Shown here in pieces: positions 47,135 to 59,046 of a stretch of DNA of 64,000 nt. Position numbers and translations under genes: made by a program. The notes beneath the pieces were generated by a model. It made no database searches and was not told the DNA's origin. It saw only the letters and a list, made by a program, of their open reading frames with translations. The DNA comes from Diadema setosum (lineage: Eukaryota; Echinodermata; Echinoidea; Diadematoida; Diadematidae). Position 1 is the first letter of the stretch, and every line of letters begins with the position of its first letter. The stretch covers positions 2,299,847-2,363,846 of the forward strand of contig CM067065.1 of the NCBI GenBank assembly GCA_033980235.1, in the 5' to 3' direction.

Positions 47135-50100
47135 CTGCGGTCAATAGGGAATCACCGGTCACTTTTCCAAGGGAATACACAAAGGCAATTCCAGCATTAC
47201 AGGCCAAACCAATTTCTTTTCTTCGCACTTTGGTCACTTCAGTTTGTTTTGTTTTCGTTTTTTATTTTGTGTTTATCTAATAAGCTTATTCAGGCCAGCA
47301 CATGAAACTCAGTCAAATTCATTCATTTTTTTTTTCTTTTTAAAATTCAATCAAGTTCACGTTATTGATAATCAAAATGCAAATGAATAAGCAAACAATA
47401 GAAAAACAAGACTAAACCCTCCAAACACAACGACACACAAACAAAAACTGATAATCAATATATTTTGCTATACCAGATTGGATATCTATGAATTCTTTCG
47501 TTGCGCCTGGCAACAGAAACTATGACTGACATGAAATGAAATGTTTTGTAAATGTACTTACAGTGTAAAAGTAATCAACCAGGGTCAAAGGTTATTGCTT
47601 TTAATTACTAAATGAATAAGAAAATAAATGAAAACATAAATAATCATTTAAGATATGCTGCAGGGAAAAAAAAATTTAAGGGAAAAAAAAATTGTTTCCT
47701 TTTTTTTCTCAAAGCAGCAGAGCTTTTCATTTAAGAATTTTATCGTAATTTTTCTACTTTTTTGTTTTAGTTTTCATGAAAGTGACTGAGCGTGCTGACA
47801 AGATGGATTTGGATTAATGGCTCCAGTGTCAACCTGTGATGCTTGAACGGCCTGCGAAGTACTAGAATGTGAAATGCAATAGCGCCCCCGCCTGGCATGT
47901 GAAGCACATTAACCCATCAAGTCCCAGAGACTAAATTCATTGGTTTGCTGCTGTAGACTTCCATTGATATCATTTACACTATTCATCTGTAGTTTCCATA
48001 AGGTACAGACAAAAATTATCTCAAATTTCAGCCCTTTGTAGCTCAAACATAACTCTTTTGGTAGTAAAATTTTCAATATAACTTCTTAATTGCTTCACAA
48101 TTACCTCTAATAACTTCTAATAATTTCTGACACTAATAATTCCAAATAATAATTAACTTCCAACTTCATAAAGCGAGTCCTAAATTGGCAACACAAACAT
48201 CATTTCCTTTTCTGTGGTCCGACTCTCTTCAGATATAATGAATACAAAAATTTCCTTAGAATTTCTCCCCAACATAAGACATGCAGTAAAATTCAGTGTT
48301 GCCAATTTACTAACAGTATCAATTCCTAGAGCCAAATTTCCTCCCAAGACTTCATGGCCTGATTCTCTACAGATGTACAGATCAGATTTTAATAATTTCC
48401 ATCTTATCTCTGTCTTACAACCTTTCTAAGACACTGGTTTTTAATAAAATTTGAGTTTTTATTTGCCAATTTGAGTTGCCAAAAACAAAAATTAAGTTGC
48501 CAATTTGATGACTACCAGACAATGGTTTATGCAGCAAATATATCCAAAGGACTTGGTGGGTTACACAGCATGGACATCCACAACCTGTTATGATTTGCAA
48601 GGGTATGGGTTGAAGGAAATGGTGGTGGTCCAAGAATGATTCGCCACTTTGCGGGTGTCATGAGGCTTTCAATGATTTCAAACTTTTTTCTTTCTTTCTG
48701 TCTTTTTTTAAATTCTGCTCCATTTTAGTTTTGTTTTTGTTTTTTTTGGCTAATTGCAGAAGAGGCATGCTATTTCAGGACTGCTTGATGGTGCCCCAGA
48801 GCAAAAAACACGGTGATCAAACACTTCCGGCTCATGGAATTTGTGAATGTTTTGCATGGCGTGACGTGAAGTGAACGATACACACAAAGGTATGGTTAAA
48901 TTTTGCAGTCTCTAGGAGACGAGCCGTGACCATAGCAACAGTAAGGTCAAAGGTCAATGATGTGGAATATCTTTCAGCGAAAGTCTTTCAAGTGCAGTGC
49001 AAGACAAGGCAATTTCCTTTCAAAACATGATTTGCTTGGGTCAGTTATCTGCAGTCCATATTAAAAGTTTTAAAAAGAAGTTTATCAGGATATCCAATGA
49101 TAATAATAATAATAAAAAATGCTACCTCAGTTCAATGGCCTCAGAAAGTCAATAATTCCCATTCTAGTACTTCCAAGTATTTCCATGGAAAACAGTGACC
49201 TTTTACAACTGTGGGGCGACACTCTACACAAACCAATCTCTCATGGAACATGATGCCTTTTGTAACGTCTTTTAGAAGCAAGAAGGCTGCTGGATCCCTG
49301 GGCTTCCCATCGTACACATCAGCAACCTTCTAGCTCCAAAGCTCAACTTCTACATGTTTTGTTTTGTTTCATTTTCTTTTATGGGGGGGGGGGGGAAGAG
49401 GTCAGGATGGGAAGGACCTACAGGTCGAAGTATTGGCAATCAAGCAAGGAGGATTTTTTATTTGGCAACAGACAGAAAATATTGGCATTCACAAAAGAAA
49501 CCAAGCAAAGCTTTGCCATGCAATAATCCTTCACTCCCTCAGAATTATGATTTCATTATTTTCTATTATAAACTAAACCCCATTTGGCATATTTCTTCTT
49601 CTTTCTTTCCACCCAACTTCACTCAATTATTCAACAAACTCGGGGCATATGTCAGACAGAACCTTGTTATAAACAGCAGCGACCAAAAGAAAACAAAATT
49701 GAACAGATCTTGGGAGATAATCAACTATAAAGGAGGTTTAACAACAATAACAGTGCAAGGCTGCTAACATTCGAACACCACAATCGGGTGAAGTTCCAAA
49801 GATTAATCGAGAAGACACGAGTGCGTAATATGCATCTCAATGGGCAAAAGTGATTCCCAGATCAAGGCGATCACGATATTCCTGTATTGGGACATGCACA
49901 GATATCTACCTTCAAACTTAATTTGATGCAGCAAAGATTGTTCTGTAGCAGCAAGATAAAACAAAATTGAAATAAATAAATTGGGATTTTAAAGGACCAT
50001 GCGTACAGCACATGCAGCAGCAGATCATTTCTGCAAATGTATTTTTTTTTTCCTAAAGCCTGGTAATGAAGCATTTCATTCACCTTCTCCTTCATTTCAA

Positions 50101-50545
50101 GTTTCTTAAGCAGCAATTCACTCAGCTTTCACCAACTGGTGCTACGTGGGGTAAGCCTTGAGGCAAGCTTTGTGTTTGTTTATGCAACCTCTTGTGAACA
50201 AAGCATGCACAGAATTTGAATACATTTTGGAGACAGTTTATTGGCTCCTATCATAGATAAGACTAAACTTTAAAAAAAAAAAGAGCATTAAAATAGATAT
50301 TGTTGGCTTTTGCTTTTTCCTGAAAAACAATCCTTAAAAAAAAAATAAATAAATAAAAATTATAAAAGGAAAAGTGTAAGCACTTTCCTCTCCTCTGCTA
50401 TTCTTGTTTGTTTGTTTGTTTTGTTTTGTTTTTTTTTTTTTTTTTTTTCATCTGGGACAGTCAGGATGAAAGTGATATCTTTGAGTATCAGGTTTAAAGG
50501 TGCACAAACCCAGGACTCTAGAGGGCGCTGTTGAATGACCCGATG

Positions 50546-50817
50546 CAGTGCCATATATACAGAGAGTCTGGCCAACTCGTAAATTGGACGCCATGTCGTT
50601 GTCCAGCGTATTACCCGTTGCATGGATAGCGTGTACGCTCACACGTAATAATGAAAACCTATCAAATAAGGGGTAGTGAACAATGGGAACTGCATATGAG
50701 CACACTTTGGTAACGACATGGCTCCGCAAAGATCACAGGACCAGTTTTGACCAATCACAGGCTTCAAAACTCATGAGCAGAAAACCGAGTTGGCCAGACT
50801 CTCTTTATACGGCACTG
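50546..50817. mobile_element. 272-bp hAT-like miniature element with 8-bp target duplication
   Basis: The ends CAGTGCCATATATACAGAGA and TCTCTTTATACGGCACTG extend into a shared AGTCTGGCCAACTCG inverted block. The flanks ACCCGATG (left) and ACCTGATG (right) agree at 7 of 8 positions. An 8-bp duplication with CAGTG ends is typical of hAT elements (family knowledge). No transposase is present. Confidence 0.75.
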
Positions 50818-52134
50818 ACCTGATGATTGCCACACTCCTCATTACGAAGATCTGTGATGTAAAGCTACAGTTTGTAGTTAATTGTCATTCAGTGTAATTC
50901 ATGTATTTGAATTCACCATGTTTCCATGGCTAGCTAGAATGTTATTGGAAGCGAACTTATCTTTGAAGGATCTGCATGTTGTAGGCTGACTCATTCAGGA
51001 ATAACAGCTTAATCAAGAGACAACTTAAAATTAACATCATCTTGACCATTTTTGAGGTACTCACCGTACGAATCAGCTTTATTTGGACATTTGTAATGTC
51101 GCAGATAAGTTAGCATGGGTTTAGGTAAGAGCGCCCTCATGAGTCCTGTATTCATGTATCTTCAGTGTAATTCTCACAATGCTTGATATGATAACTAAAC
51201 TCACACTACTGCAAATTTGTTTAAGACATTGCCTTCATTGAAGCCAAAGTATTTCTTAAAAAAAAAAGAATTTCTTTTAAGAATGTTTAAAGCTCCTACA
51301 ACGGCAGCAGCAAATGTCATGCTTTGCATTGCGAGGCAGTCTGGGAGTGTTTTGTTGCACTTTTGCTTTCATGCAATAGCTTCTTCGTTGAGAAAAGATT
51401 TTGTCACAACCCATCTCAAAACAACCACAATGACCTCGGAATTCATATAAGTAAAAAAGTCATAACTAGAGAGAAAAAAACAAACAAACCAATCATCACT
51501 TTGGAAAGTTTTGTCACACAAGCAATACATCAACTCAATTTACACAGACAAGCATTGTTGAGAAGTCTCTTGAAGTAATGCTAAATAATTTATTGGCAGA
51601 AATTTTGTATGCTGCCAGTTCGACACATGACGAATGGGAACATCTTTTTCAACTTGGCGAACATTATTTTTTTCCCTTCCATCTTTCTCTTTTTTTTTTC
51701 TTCTTTTTTTTTTGCGTGTGTGTTTCTTTCATGCAGCTGAGAAGAAAAAATATTATGAAAGAATTCAGGTGCTATTGTAACACGATAAAGTGACAATTTG
51801 CACAATCCTGCCAAGTTTTTGCATATGATACTCTATTAATGTGCTGTGTGCTGATTGAAAGTGCCCTTACTTTATGTACAGTGAGAGCGTGACATATTGT
51901 TGTAATGTAGGAGAGAAAAGAATTCCTTACATATGGCCAACTGAAGAACAGTGGCATTATTTCTTTTTCCAGAAACAAAGCTTACATTTCCTACCACTAT
52001 CCTTCAGCAGCTTAAAGTGAAGTGTGTGTTTTTGTTTTGTTTTGTTCTGTTTTTTTGTCTATGATATTGTCTGGGTAGATGTTAACCCCTGCTATTTTTC
52101 CCTTTTTTTTCCGCAGAACACACTACGAGTGCTA

Positions 52135-52265
52135 TAACTATTGCTGCTACCACTACAATACTACTAAGTAACTACTGTTGTACCAATACAACTATATGTA
52201 ACACTACTATCACTACCATTACTTCTACTACTACTACCTTGTACTACATATACTACTACTGGATT
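52135..52265. repeat. degenerate (ACT)n triplet repeat
   Basis: TACTACTA and CACTACTA units with interruptions. It is non-coding and similar in kind to 25722-25965. Confidence 0.8.
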
Positions 52266-52653
52266 TATACAGTATAGACACTATCCAAGATAATTCTGTA
52301 TGTACTTCACATCAACATAACATTTAATAATACAACATAGGTAGCTTTAGATAAACGAATGGTTTGTGTAGAATTAAGAAAAATTTTACTACATCAACAC
52401 TTGGAAAATAAAAGGAATCTGCAATGACTGCTACCACTATAACTTCCTTTACCACTTTCATTCCTACTAACATATATTAAAAATAAAGTTTCTATGTAAT
52501 ACCATTTAGCTGTATCATTCACCAAGCATTCAACTACCACTGAATTACCATGGAGACCTAAAAATAAAGATTCTGGCACCTACAAATCTAAGTCCAACTC
52601 CACTATTGTTTTTTTTTTTTTAACTTTTATTCTTTTTCTACTTTCTTCAATCC

Positions 52654-52654
<1 letters not shown>

Positions 52655-52697
<43 letters not shown>

Positions 52698-52700
52698 CTT
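52655..52700. repeat. (CT)n microsatellite
   Basis: A CT run of about 20 units with one interruption. Confidence 0.9.
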
Positions 52701-54432
52701 TGTACACTGTACACTCACTTTCACTCAATCTTTATCATTTTTTACTTATTTATAATTTTCTGCATACTACATTCTACATTCTTACATTTTTTTAAGATCA
52801 TGAGATATGTTTTAAAGGGAAGGATACAAATTCTAGTAAATCCCTAACTAGTCTAACCTCAGACAAGTGGCTGGTGTCGATCTGGTTGGTTGGGTGTGAA
52901 TCAGAGTAAGTAAAAACTATAATGCAATTCACATCCACATCAGACATCATCTCACAATTTTTCAAATCATTACTCTGTCTAAGGGGCCAGTTTCATGGAG
53001 ATGTTTGCAATAAGATTACCTCCTGCTATAATAAATGCAATTAATACAGTAACAGCAGGGAAACTACTGGTCAGTTGTTTGTATCTGAACTCATTTCCAT
53101 AGCATCTCCTCTATCAGTTTATCTCAACACATCTCTCCGTGAAATGAGCCCCGCCCGACACAACAATCTCCCACATGTGAGAACGTGTTAGCGGTCTTCT
53201 ACCTTCTACTATCAAAGTGATGCATTGATGGCTGATGCATATTGCTTCAGTCTGGAAAGAGGCTAATTGCAAGCGCACACCGGGCTAGTCATTCTAATTA
53301 GTCGCAACTTACATAAAATGTGTGAGTGTGTGTGTGTGTAGGCTACAAGCAGATGGGCTACACTTCTGCTAATGACGCAGGCACTGCGTGTTTGATGAAG
53401 ACTCGTACAAATGATAATATCATAAATATATTTATACACGTATATTACATGGTCTACATAAATACTGATTGGTGATTGGTCATATTACAATCATGTGACT
53501 AATGCAGCGAAATGCAATTAGTTAAATTGCAAGCACCGATGTCACAGCAAGTAATCTAACCCCGGACTTTGACTGGCTGCGGATGGGGTTAGAATGAAAT
53601 ATGTGTGCAATATACTTTATATTGTACATGTATTCATGTACATTGTCAAGTCAATATAACAAATATTGCCTGGTCTATGCTTACATGTTTCCTTAGCATT
53701 GCATGCATCAGGGAAATACAATATTTCAGAAAATTGTATAACTCCCGGGAATGACAAGTGTCATACTACACCTCTACAAGGACAATATTTGTATGATCAA
53801 TACAGTTTGTGTGGAAAGCATGGACACACAAGGAAGAAGCTACATGAGACCATTAACAAGTCTATCATGCGGTGCATTCAGTTATGTGGTGAAATAATGT
53901 TATGGGGGTGGTAGTAACTACGGCAACTAATGGTAAACACAACACCAACAAGGCACCTCAATCATTCCGCATTCTATCAAAGTTCTGGAGAAAGCAATGA
54001 CAGGATTACTAAACTCTTTTTGTTAAAATTGTTTGTTTTTGGCATTAATGTAATCTTTATAATCACTCATATCAAATCATTATCATGAATATCATTGGAA
54101 AAAGTAGTAAAATTAGTTTAACTAAAACCAACACCATCCTCACTCATGTCTTCATCACTTTCTGTTACCACTTCAAGCATTACCATTATTGATGATTGTT
54201 GAGACTATTGTCATTATTAGATATTTTGCCATCATTACATATAATTTTCTTTGAGATACCAATCATTCACATTTCTAGGCAAAGATGCACCAACCTACTC
54301 AAATGAGCCAATCAAGTACCCTTTGATTTTGATTACTGGCCCTTATCTGTTTTATAAAAAATTCTGACAGTTCTCATACCTAAATACTTGCCGACCATAT
54401 TGTTTCCTTTCATTCTAGTTCACCAAATTTAA

Positions 54433-54517
54433 CCCGTTGAGAACAAGCTGATCTTGCCACTTAAACGTTTCCCATAGACACCTGCCATTGCATATTTGGG
54501 ACCGGTCTTCAAAGGGG
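54433..54517. mobile_element. 85-bp TTAA-type miniature element, copy 2
   Basis: It starts CCCGTTGAGAACAAGC after TTAA (54429-54432) and ends TCTTCAAAGGGG before TTAA (54518-54521). It has the same length and left end as 21511-21595, and both TTAA borders are intact. Confidence 0.7.
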
Positions 54518-54764
54518 TTAATACGGGTAAGGAGGTAGTAAGGAGTGGGTGTTTCGTTTTCAGTATGCAGGCTTCTACTCCACAACCACGATGCACACGC
54601 ACAAGATGTATGATTTCAAATACATGGTGTACTCTAAAACTACATTACAAACAAAGAAATTGGTAAAATGGAAAACAATAGTTTGAGTGTTTCTGCTTTC
54701 TACTCTGGGTGCAGTACACGTGTATATGACATGTGAAGCTGCAGTGTGAGTGTTAATAACCAGC

Positions 54765-54860
54765 AAATGAATAATAACCATAACAAAAATAAGGATAATA
54801 ATAACAATAATGATAACAATGATAATAATGATACTAAAAACAGCAATACTGACAAAATTC
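54765..54860. repeat. AT-rich AATAAT/GATAAT triplet tract
   Basis: Degenerate ATAATAATAAC and GATAATAATGAT units. The minus-strand Ile/Val frame (54575-54871) is an artefact. Confidence 0.75.
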
Positions 54861-55254
54861 ATCAACATCATACTTTATAGTGATTATAAGATAAAGTAAT
54901 ATTTCTAAAAAAGTTTAACTACTGATAGTGCAATTATCATTGATTCTTCGTAATAATTGTTTTCATTGTTGTTGCATTAATTATCATTGAATTAGATTCC
55001 TCATCATCCTGACACTGACACTAACATCCTCATTTCCATGACAACGATTGACATTAGTTGAAGATAAGAAAATGTGCTTTACATTAGAAGTATGAAACCT
55101 ACAGAGACCAGTGTCTTTCATTTTCAAAAATTTACAGATTTCACCTATTCATTTTTTACATTTTCCATCATCCTACTAAAACTTCTCATATCTATCATTT
55201 AATTTGAGTCTATGTCTGAATGTTTCTACTTATCTAAATCTCGATAGCCGTCTA

Positions 55255-55764
55255 AATCCTAGTCCTAATCCCAATCCTTGTCTTAATCTATCCTCAGCTT
55301 AATCTCTGTTAGCATTCTCATCTCATTACTTTCTCACTTTCTTTTGTATTAACAGCTTTATCCTAATCCTTACCTTAGTCTATGCTTCCAGCTTACAATG
55401 TAGTATTAGTATTAATCCTAATCCTAATCCCAATCCTTATCTTAATCTGTCCTTAGCTTTATCTTTGTCATCATTCTCATCTCATCACTTTCTCACTTGA
55501 GTGTGCTAAAAGCTTAATCCAAACCCTTACCTTAGTCTACCCCTCCATCATACCATGTAGTATTAATCCTAATCCCAATCCCAATCGTTAACATCTTTAT
55601 CTGTCCTCAGCTTAATCTTTGCTTTCGTTCTCATCTCATTACTTTCTCACTTGAGTGTATCACAATCTTGATCCTAACCCTTATCTTAGTCTACCCCTCC
55701 ATCATACCATGTAGTATTAATTCTAATCCTAATCCTAATCTTAATCCTAATCCCCATCTCTCAC
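55255..55764. repeat. minisatellite, about 155-160-bp unit, abutting exon A donor
   Basis: About three units, each with CCTAATCCTAATCCCAATCC, then a TCCTCAGCTTAATCT-like block, CTCATCTCATTACTTTCTCA, CTTACCTTAGTCTA and CATACCATGTAGTATTA. The final CCTAATC run reaches to within about 10 bp of the exon A splice donor. Confidence 0.8.
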
Positions 55765-55836
55765 CTGATGGATCTGCAGGGCTCTTGGGTCCTGGGGTGG
55801 AGGTCTTGGGCTCTTTGGTGACCACCGAATAAATAC
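55765..55836 (-). CDS. RhoGAP gene, exon A (72-nt linker exon)
   Basis: The acceptor CCTTCTCACAG and donor TCAG|GTGAGA are both strong; phase 1 at both ends. It encodes IYSVVTKEPKTSTPGPKS followed by PADPS, a Ser/Thr/Pro-rich disordered segment starting with a Tyr in an I-Y-S-V context. It joins exon B through a split Val codon. Assignment to the RhoGAP gene rests on strand, phase and order, not on conserved sequence. It is the most upstream clear exon in the window, so the rest of the gene should lie to the right of 64 kb. Confidence 0.65.
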
Positions 55837-57336
55837 CTGTGAGAAGGAAAGAGTTCAGACAGAAGAAGAAAAAAGATGCATGCCGTTAATTCCACACCCT
55901 GACCCTTTCTCCAGCGGAGTTATGCACCCCTCCCCCCTAACTTGGATGGAGAGCATCTATATTTTGGCCCCTCCCCCACTTCTGACTACCAAACTGCTTG
56001 TTATCTTTGAATCAGCATAGATTTTAATCAAACAATGGGGGACCTCCATGGATTTGCGCTCAGTAGATCTTTGATTGGGTATACTTTTTTTCTGAGGTAA
56101 TGCCCACTGGACAACCAAATCTGCACGGAGGATCAAAATTGAGCAGAATTAGAGCGCCAAGTTAATAGCACGATCTCACGTACGTCAGCTCAATGTGCAT
56201 GATTCTATAAAGGAGAATTTTCAAAATTTTCAGAATTTTCAACAACAGGCAATCAGTTTTTACAAAGTTCCTCAAAAGCTCTTGCAACACCGACAAGTAT
56301 GCATCTCATAAGAAGAAAATAAATCTTGTTACAAATTATGTTACATTGACAATCAATGCACAAAAAGTCAGGTATCTAAAAATTGAATATTAATGCACAA
56401 GAGAGAGGTTACCAGAATACATTGTATTTTGGCATAACACATACACCACATACATTATTACATTATTGTCTTCCACGAACACGATACATGCCAACAGACT
56501 AGTGAACATGTTGTTGAAAACTTACCATACTTACCTGAAACCTGGAAAAAGGGAAAATGTATGATGGTCAATATCAAACAAGCAAAGTTGAAAGTTGTGT
56601 TAGTCAAAAAAAAAAAGACAGAAAATGTTAGCAGAGATGAAATGTTGGATATATGGAACTATATCAGACTGGAAAAGGTGTATGATGATGAAGAAGTACA
56701 ACTGTGATATGAAACTGTGCTGCATGAAACTGACGACTCGACTTGAAAAAGAGATTTCAATACGCTGCTGGACATCTTGGCTGCTGCATTGTTTTTACTT
56801 TTTAAAATGAAACCACTGTTACATACTGATAGTATCTTGATTTTTTTCATCTCTCAGAGTACAGCCTGTCACGACATACCACATACAATTGATTTTTTTT
56901 TTTAAATCAATGTTTGTGCACTCACTTTCATTCTTCGATAATAACGTCGGCTACAGTAAGTTTGTATAACTTAACATGTCGAATTCATCCCTGTCGGAAG
57001 ATGGCTACTTTGGGTGACTTTGTTAGGGTGAAATAAATGCGAAAAGATCCTACAAGGTGGGTTCAAGTCAATTATGGTAATTTACCTGACATAGCAACAA
57101 ATGATTGGCAGCAAACGCATAACTCGTCAATATGACAAGACTTGGAAAGAGGGTAGAAAACCCAACCAGTGACTGCTAGGAATATTGAGGATGAAAAAAA
57201 GAAGAGAAATGGATTCAAATCTACAGTTTCAAGGACCTTTTTTCCCCCCTCACAATTTTCCATTAGGAGCTACCATGGATGAATCTTACAAACGGCTCCC
57301 AACTTCTGCAGGACCAGTTACTGTATATGTCATGTA
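55837..57336. other. intronic DNA upstream of exon A
   Basis: Mostly unique AT-rich sequence. Apart from the candidate 7-nt microexon at 56535-56541, I see no exon. Small frames (56625-56810 plus, 57072-57263 minus) have no support. Confidence 0.5.
56535..56541 (-). CDS. candidate 7-nt microexon of the RhoGAP gene
   Basis: On the minus strand CCCTTTTTCCAG|GTTTCAG|GTAAGTATGG places a strong pyrimidine-tract acceptor and a perfect GTAAGT donor seven bases apart. Entered in phase 0, it gives Val-Ser plus one base and leaves in phase 1, the phase exon A needs, making V-S-G before IYSVV. The upstream partner is outside the window, so this cannot be tested here. Chance juxtaposition of splice-like motifs remains possible. 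Confidence 0.3.
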
Positions 57337-57703
57337 TTAAAGGTCCTGTTTACCTTTGGGAGCAGTGATGTAAAAAATGTTCAAGATATCACTTTTGATG
57401 CATATGTGCAGGTCAGTTGTATCACAAAACATCCTACAATATAACATTTTTGCAATAAAGCCTAAAATATAAGGAGATATAACTATTTTTCTCATCAAAC
57501 CGTAACTGTAGACGGTTTAGTCTGGAAACAGTTTTATTATATCTATTGTTCACATTTTGTATATTCAACAATACTTAACATCGATTATACTGGTTAAAAT
57601 TTTTACAGTGGTTGTTTCTACCCCTAACTCACATTTTAGAACTATTTTGAAGCACTGATGCTGGGTTTTTGTTTCATCTGCAAATGGTAAATTACGCCTT
57701 TAA
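57337..57703. mobile_element. 367-bp TTAA-bordered element
   Basis: TTAAAGGTCCTGTTTACCTT at the left and GGTAAATTACGCCTTTAA at the right, so short inverted ends are bordered by TTAA. It shares the TTAAAGG...CCTTTAA end style with 16699-17090 and 33293-33689, but not their interiors. The retrotransposon begins only 45 bp to its right. Confidence 0.55.
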
Positions 57704-58211
57704 GGTGGTTAAGTTTTCATGATTCCGATGGATTCAGATCTACAGTTTGTCACAAATGTACACACAAGTAGTTATATGTACAGGTATCAAGGTTGTATGC
57801 ATGGTTGTTTTAATGTGCACATTGTATGTACACAGGGTGACCAGATTAATGGAGAACATTCTATATGATATAGATATAGTACATACAGGCTGACCAGATC
57901 AGTGGAGAATTTTCTACATGGTATACAATGTAGCTACAGTACATGTATGCATGTGACAGGAAATACATTATAGCTCACTCAATCTAGAATGATTTAACCC
58001 ATTCCAGAAAATTCTAGGAAGTGCTGGCTGAGTGAGGCACTGCCCTTGTAGCCCAATGTGATTGGTAGTTAATTTTGGCAATGATGTTATGCACATAGTT
58101 AGGCAGTGAGTCATCCAGGATTCCTGGAATTTGGACTTGCTAGTATGTTCAGGTATGTGGCCCCAGGTTGGAGAAAATTACAGAATGTACTAGAAAGGGG
58201 TGAATGGATAG

Positions 58212-58219
58212 TATATAAG
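58212..58219 (+). promoter_or_regulatory. TATA box of the LTR promoter
   Basis: TATATAAG, with about 620 bp to the AATAAA downstream. Transcription would start about 30 bp later, near 58245. An identical copy is in the 3' LTR at 63063-63070. Confidence 0.6.
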
Positions 58220-58834
58220 CAGGAGAAATTCTGAGGTAGGCAGAGTACCCAACACCTCTGCTCTGAGAGTTACGTCACTTCTGGCTCTGAAACGACTTGT
58301 TATAGTCAGTCCTGTGTTACCTGCTGACCTGCTATACAAACTGTGTTTGTGGAGGTAAGGCCTGGGAGACATTTTGCCTGCAGAGAATTAATTTGCCTAC
58401 GTTGGAGATAGACTCCATATTTTAGTGTCAACGGACATTATTACGGCAAAAGCTGTGACGGGCTGGATTCCTTGCTGGACATTATAAAGTGAATCATCAT
58501 TCAACGCATCAACTGGACGTGGTCGTCATAACTTTTGGATTTTGCACGTTTCGTCATGGACATACATTGTGGATTTTACCCCGGATTAATAACGAGGATT
58601 ATCACAACCTGCGCCTCTGGATTTACGTCTGAGGTATCATTCATCGGTGCATCGCGGATCATTCATCTGTGCATCGAACATCGTATCTGGACACTGTCAA
58701 AGGGTTACTTGCTTTCAAATTTTGGACTGTAATGCACGTAAGTGATTCTATTACCGATTTGTAATTGTTTGTATTGATCGTTATTGTACTGATGTGAAAA
58801 CCGATTACGAGTCTGTACCCACAATATCGCTGTT

Positions 58835-58840
58835 AATAAA
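58835..58840 (+). promoter_or_regulatory. LTR polyadenylation signal AATAAA
   Basis: Canonical hexamer near the 3' end of the LTR; its counterpart in the 3' LTR is at 63686-63691 and would be the one used for the genomic RNA. Confidence 0.6.
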
Positions 58841-58909
58841 CTGCCTGAACATTAGTTGATTGTTTCTTTTGTGCGATCATTCTCAGAGTGATTTTGGTCG
58901 TAACAAAAT

Positions 58910-58927
58910 TGGGGGCTTGTGTCCGAG
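58910..58927 (+). promoter_or_regulatory. primer-binding-site-like sequence
   Basis: TGGGGGCTTGTGTCCGAG begins 4 bp after the LTR. The leading TGGGGGCT is what would pair with the CCA end of a tRNA-Pro, the primer of many retroelements. The remainder matches only partly, so the primer identity is uncertain. Confidence 0.5.
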
Positions 58928-59046
58928 AAGTGAATTTAAAGCCAAAACTTAGAATTTGGAACGTTCCGGAAGCCAGAATATTGGTACAGATAAAATACCA
59001 GTGAGTTGATTGTTCAATAGCATATTGTGTGTAATACATTGTGACA

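Larger units (their letters stand above)
47135..55764. other. 8.6-kb intron between exons A and B
   Basis: No coding exon was recognised. Contents listed separately are a hAT-like element (50546-50817), triplet and CT repeats (52135-52265, 52655-52700), a TTAA element (54433-54517) and a minisatellite (55255-55764). G and T homopolymers occur near 49381 and 50420-50448. Plus frames such as 49354-49767 are shadows. Confidence 0.55.
57748..58905 (+). repeat. 5' long terminal repeat
   Basis: 1158 bp, TG...CA bounded. A TATA box (TATATAAG, 58212-58219) and AATAAA (58835-58840) place the U3-R boundary near 58245 and the R-U5 boundary near 58860, so R is unusually long (about 600 nt) and U5 short (about 45 nt). 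Small frames in it repeat exactly in the 3' LTR and are not genes. Confidence 0.95.

Noticed and set aside
58190..58732. Small frames in the 5' LTR, repeated at 63041-63583
   Set aside because: They are identical because the LTRs are identical; they lie within untranslated LTR sequence and have no domain.
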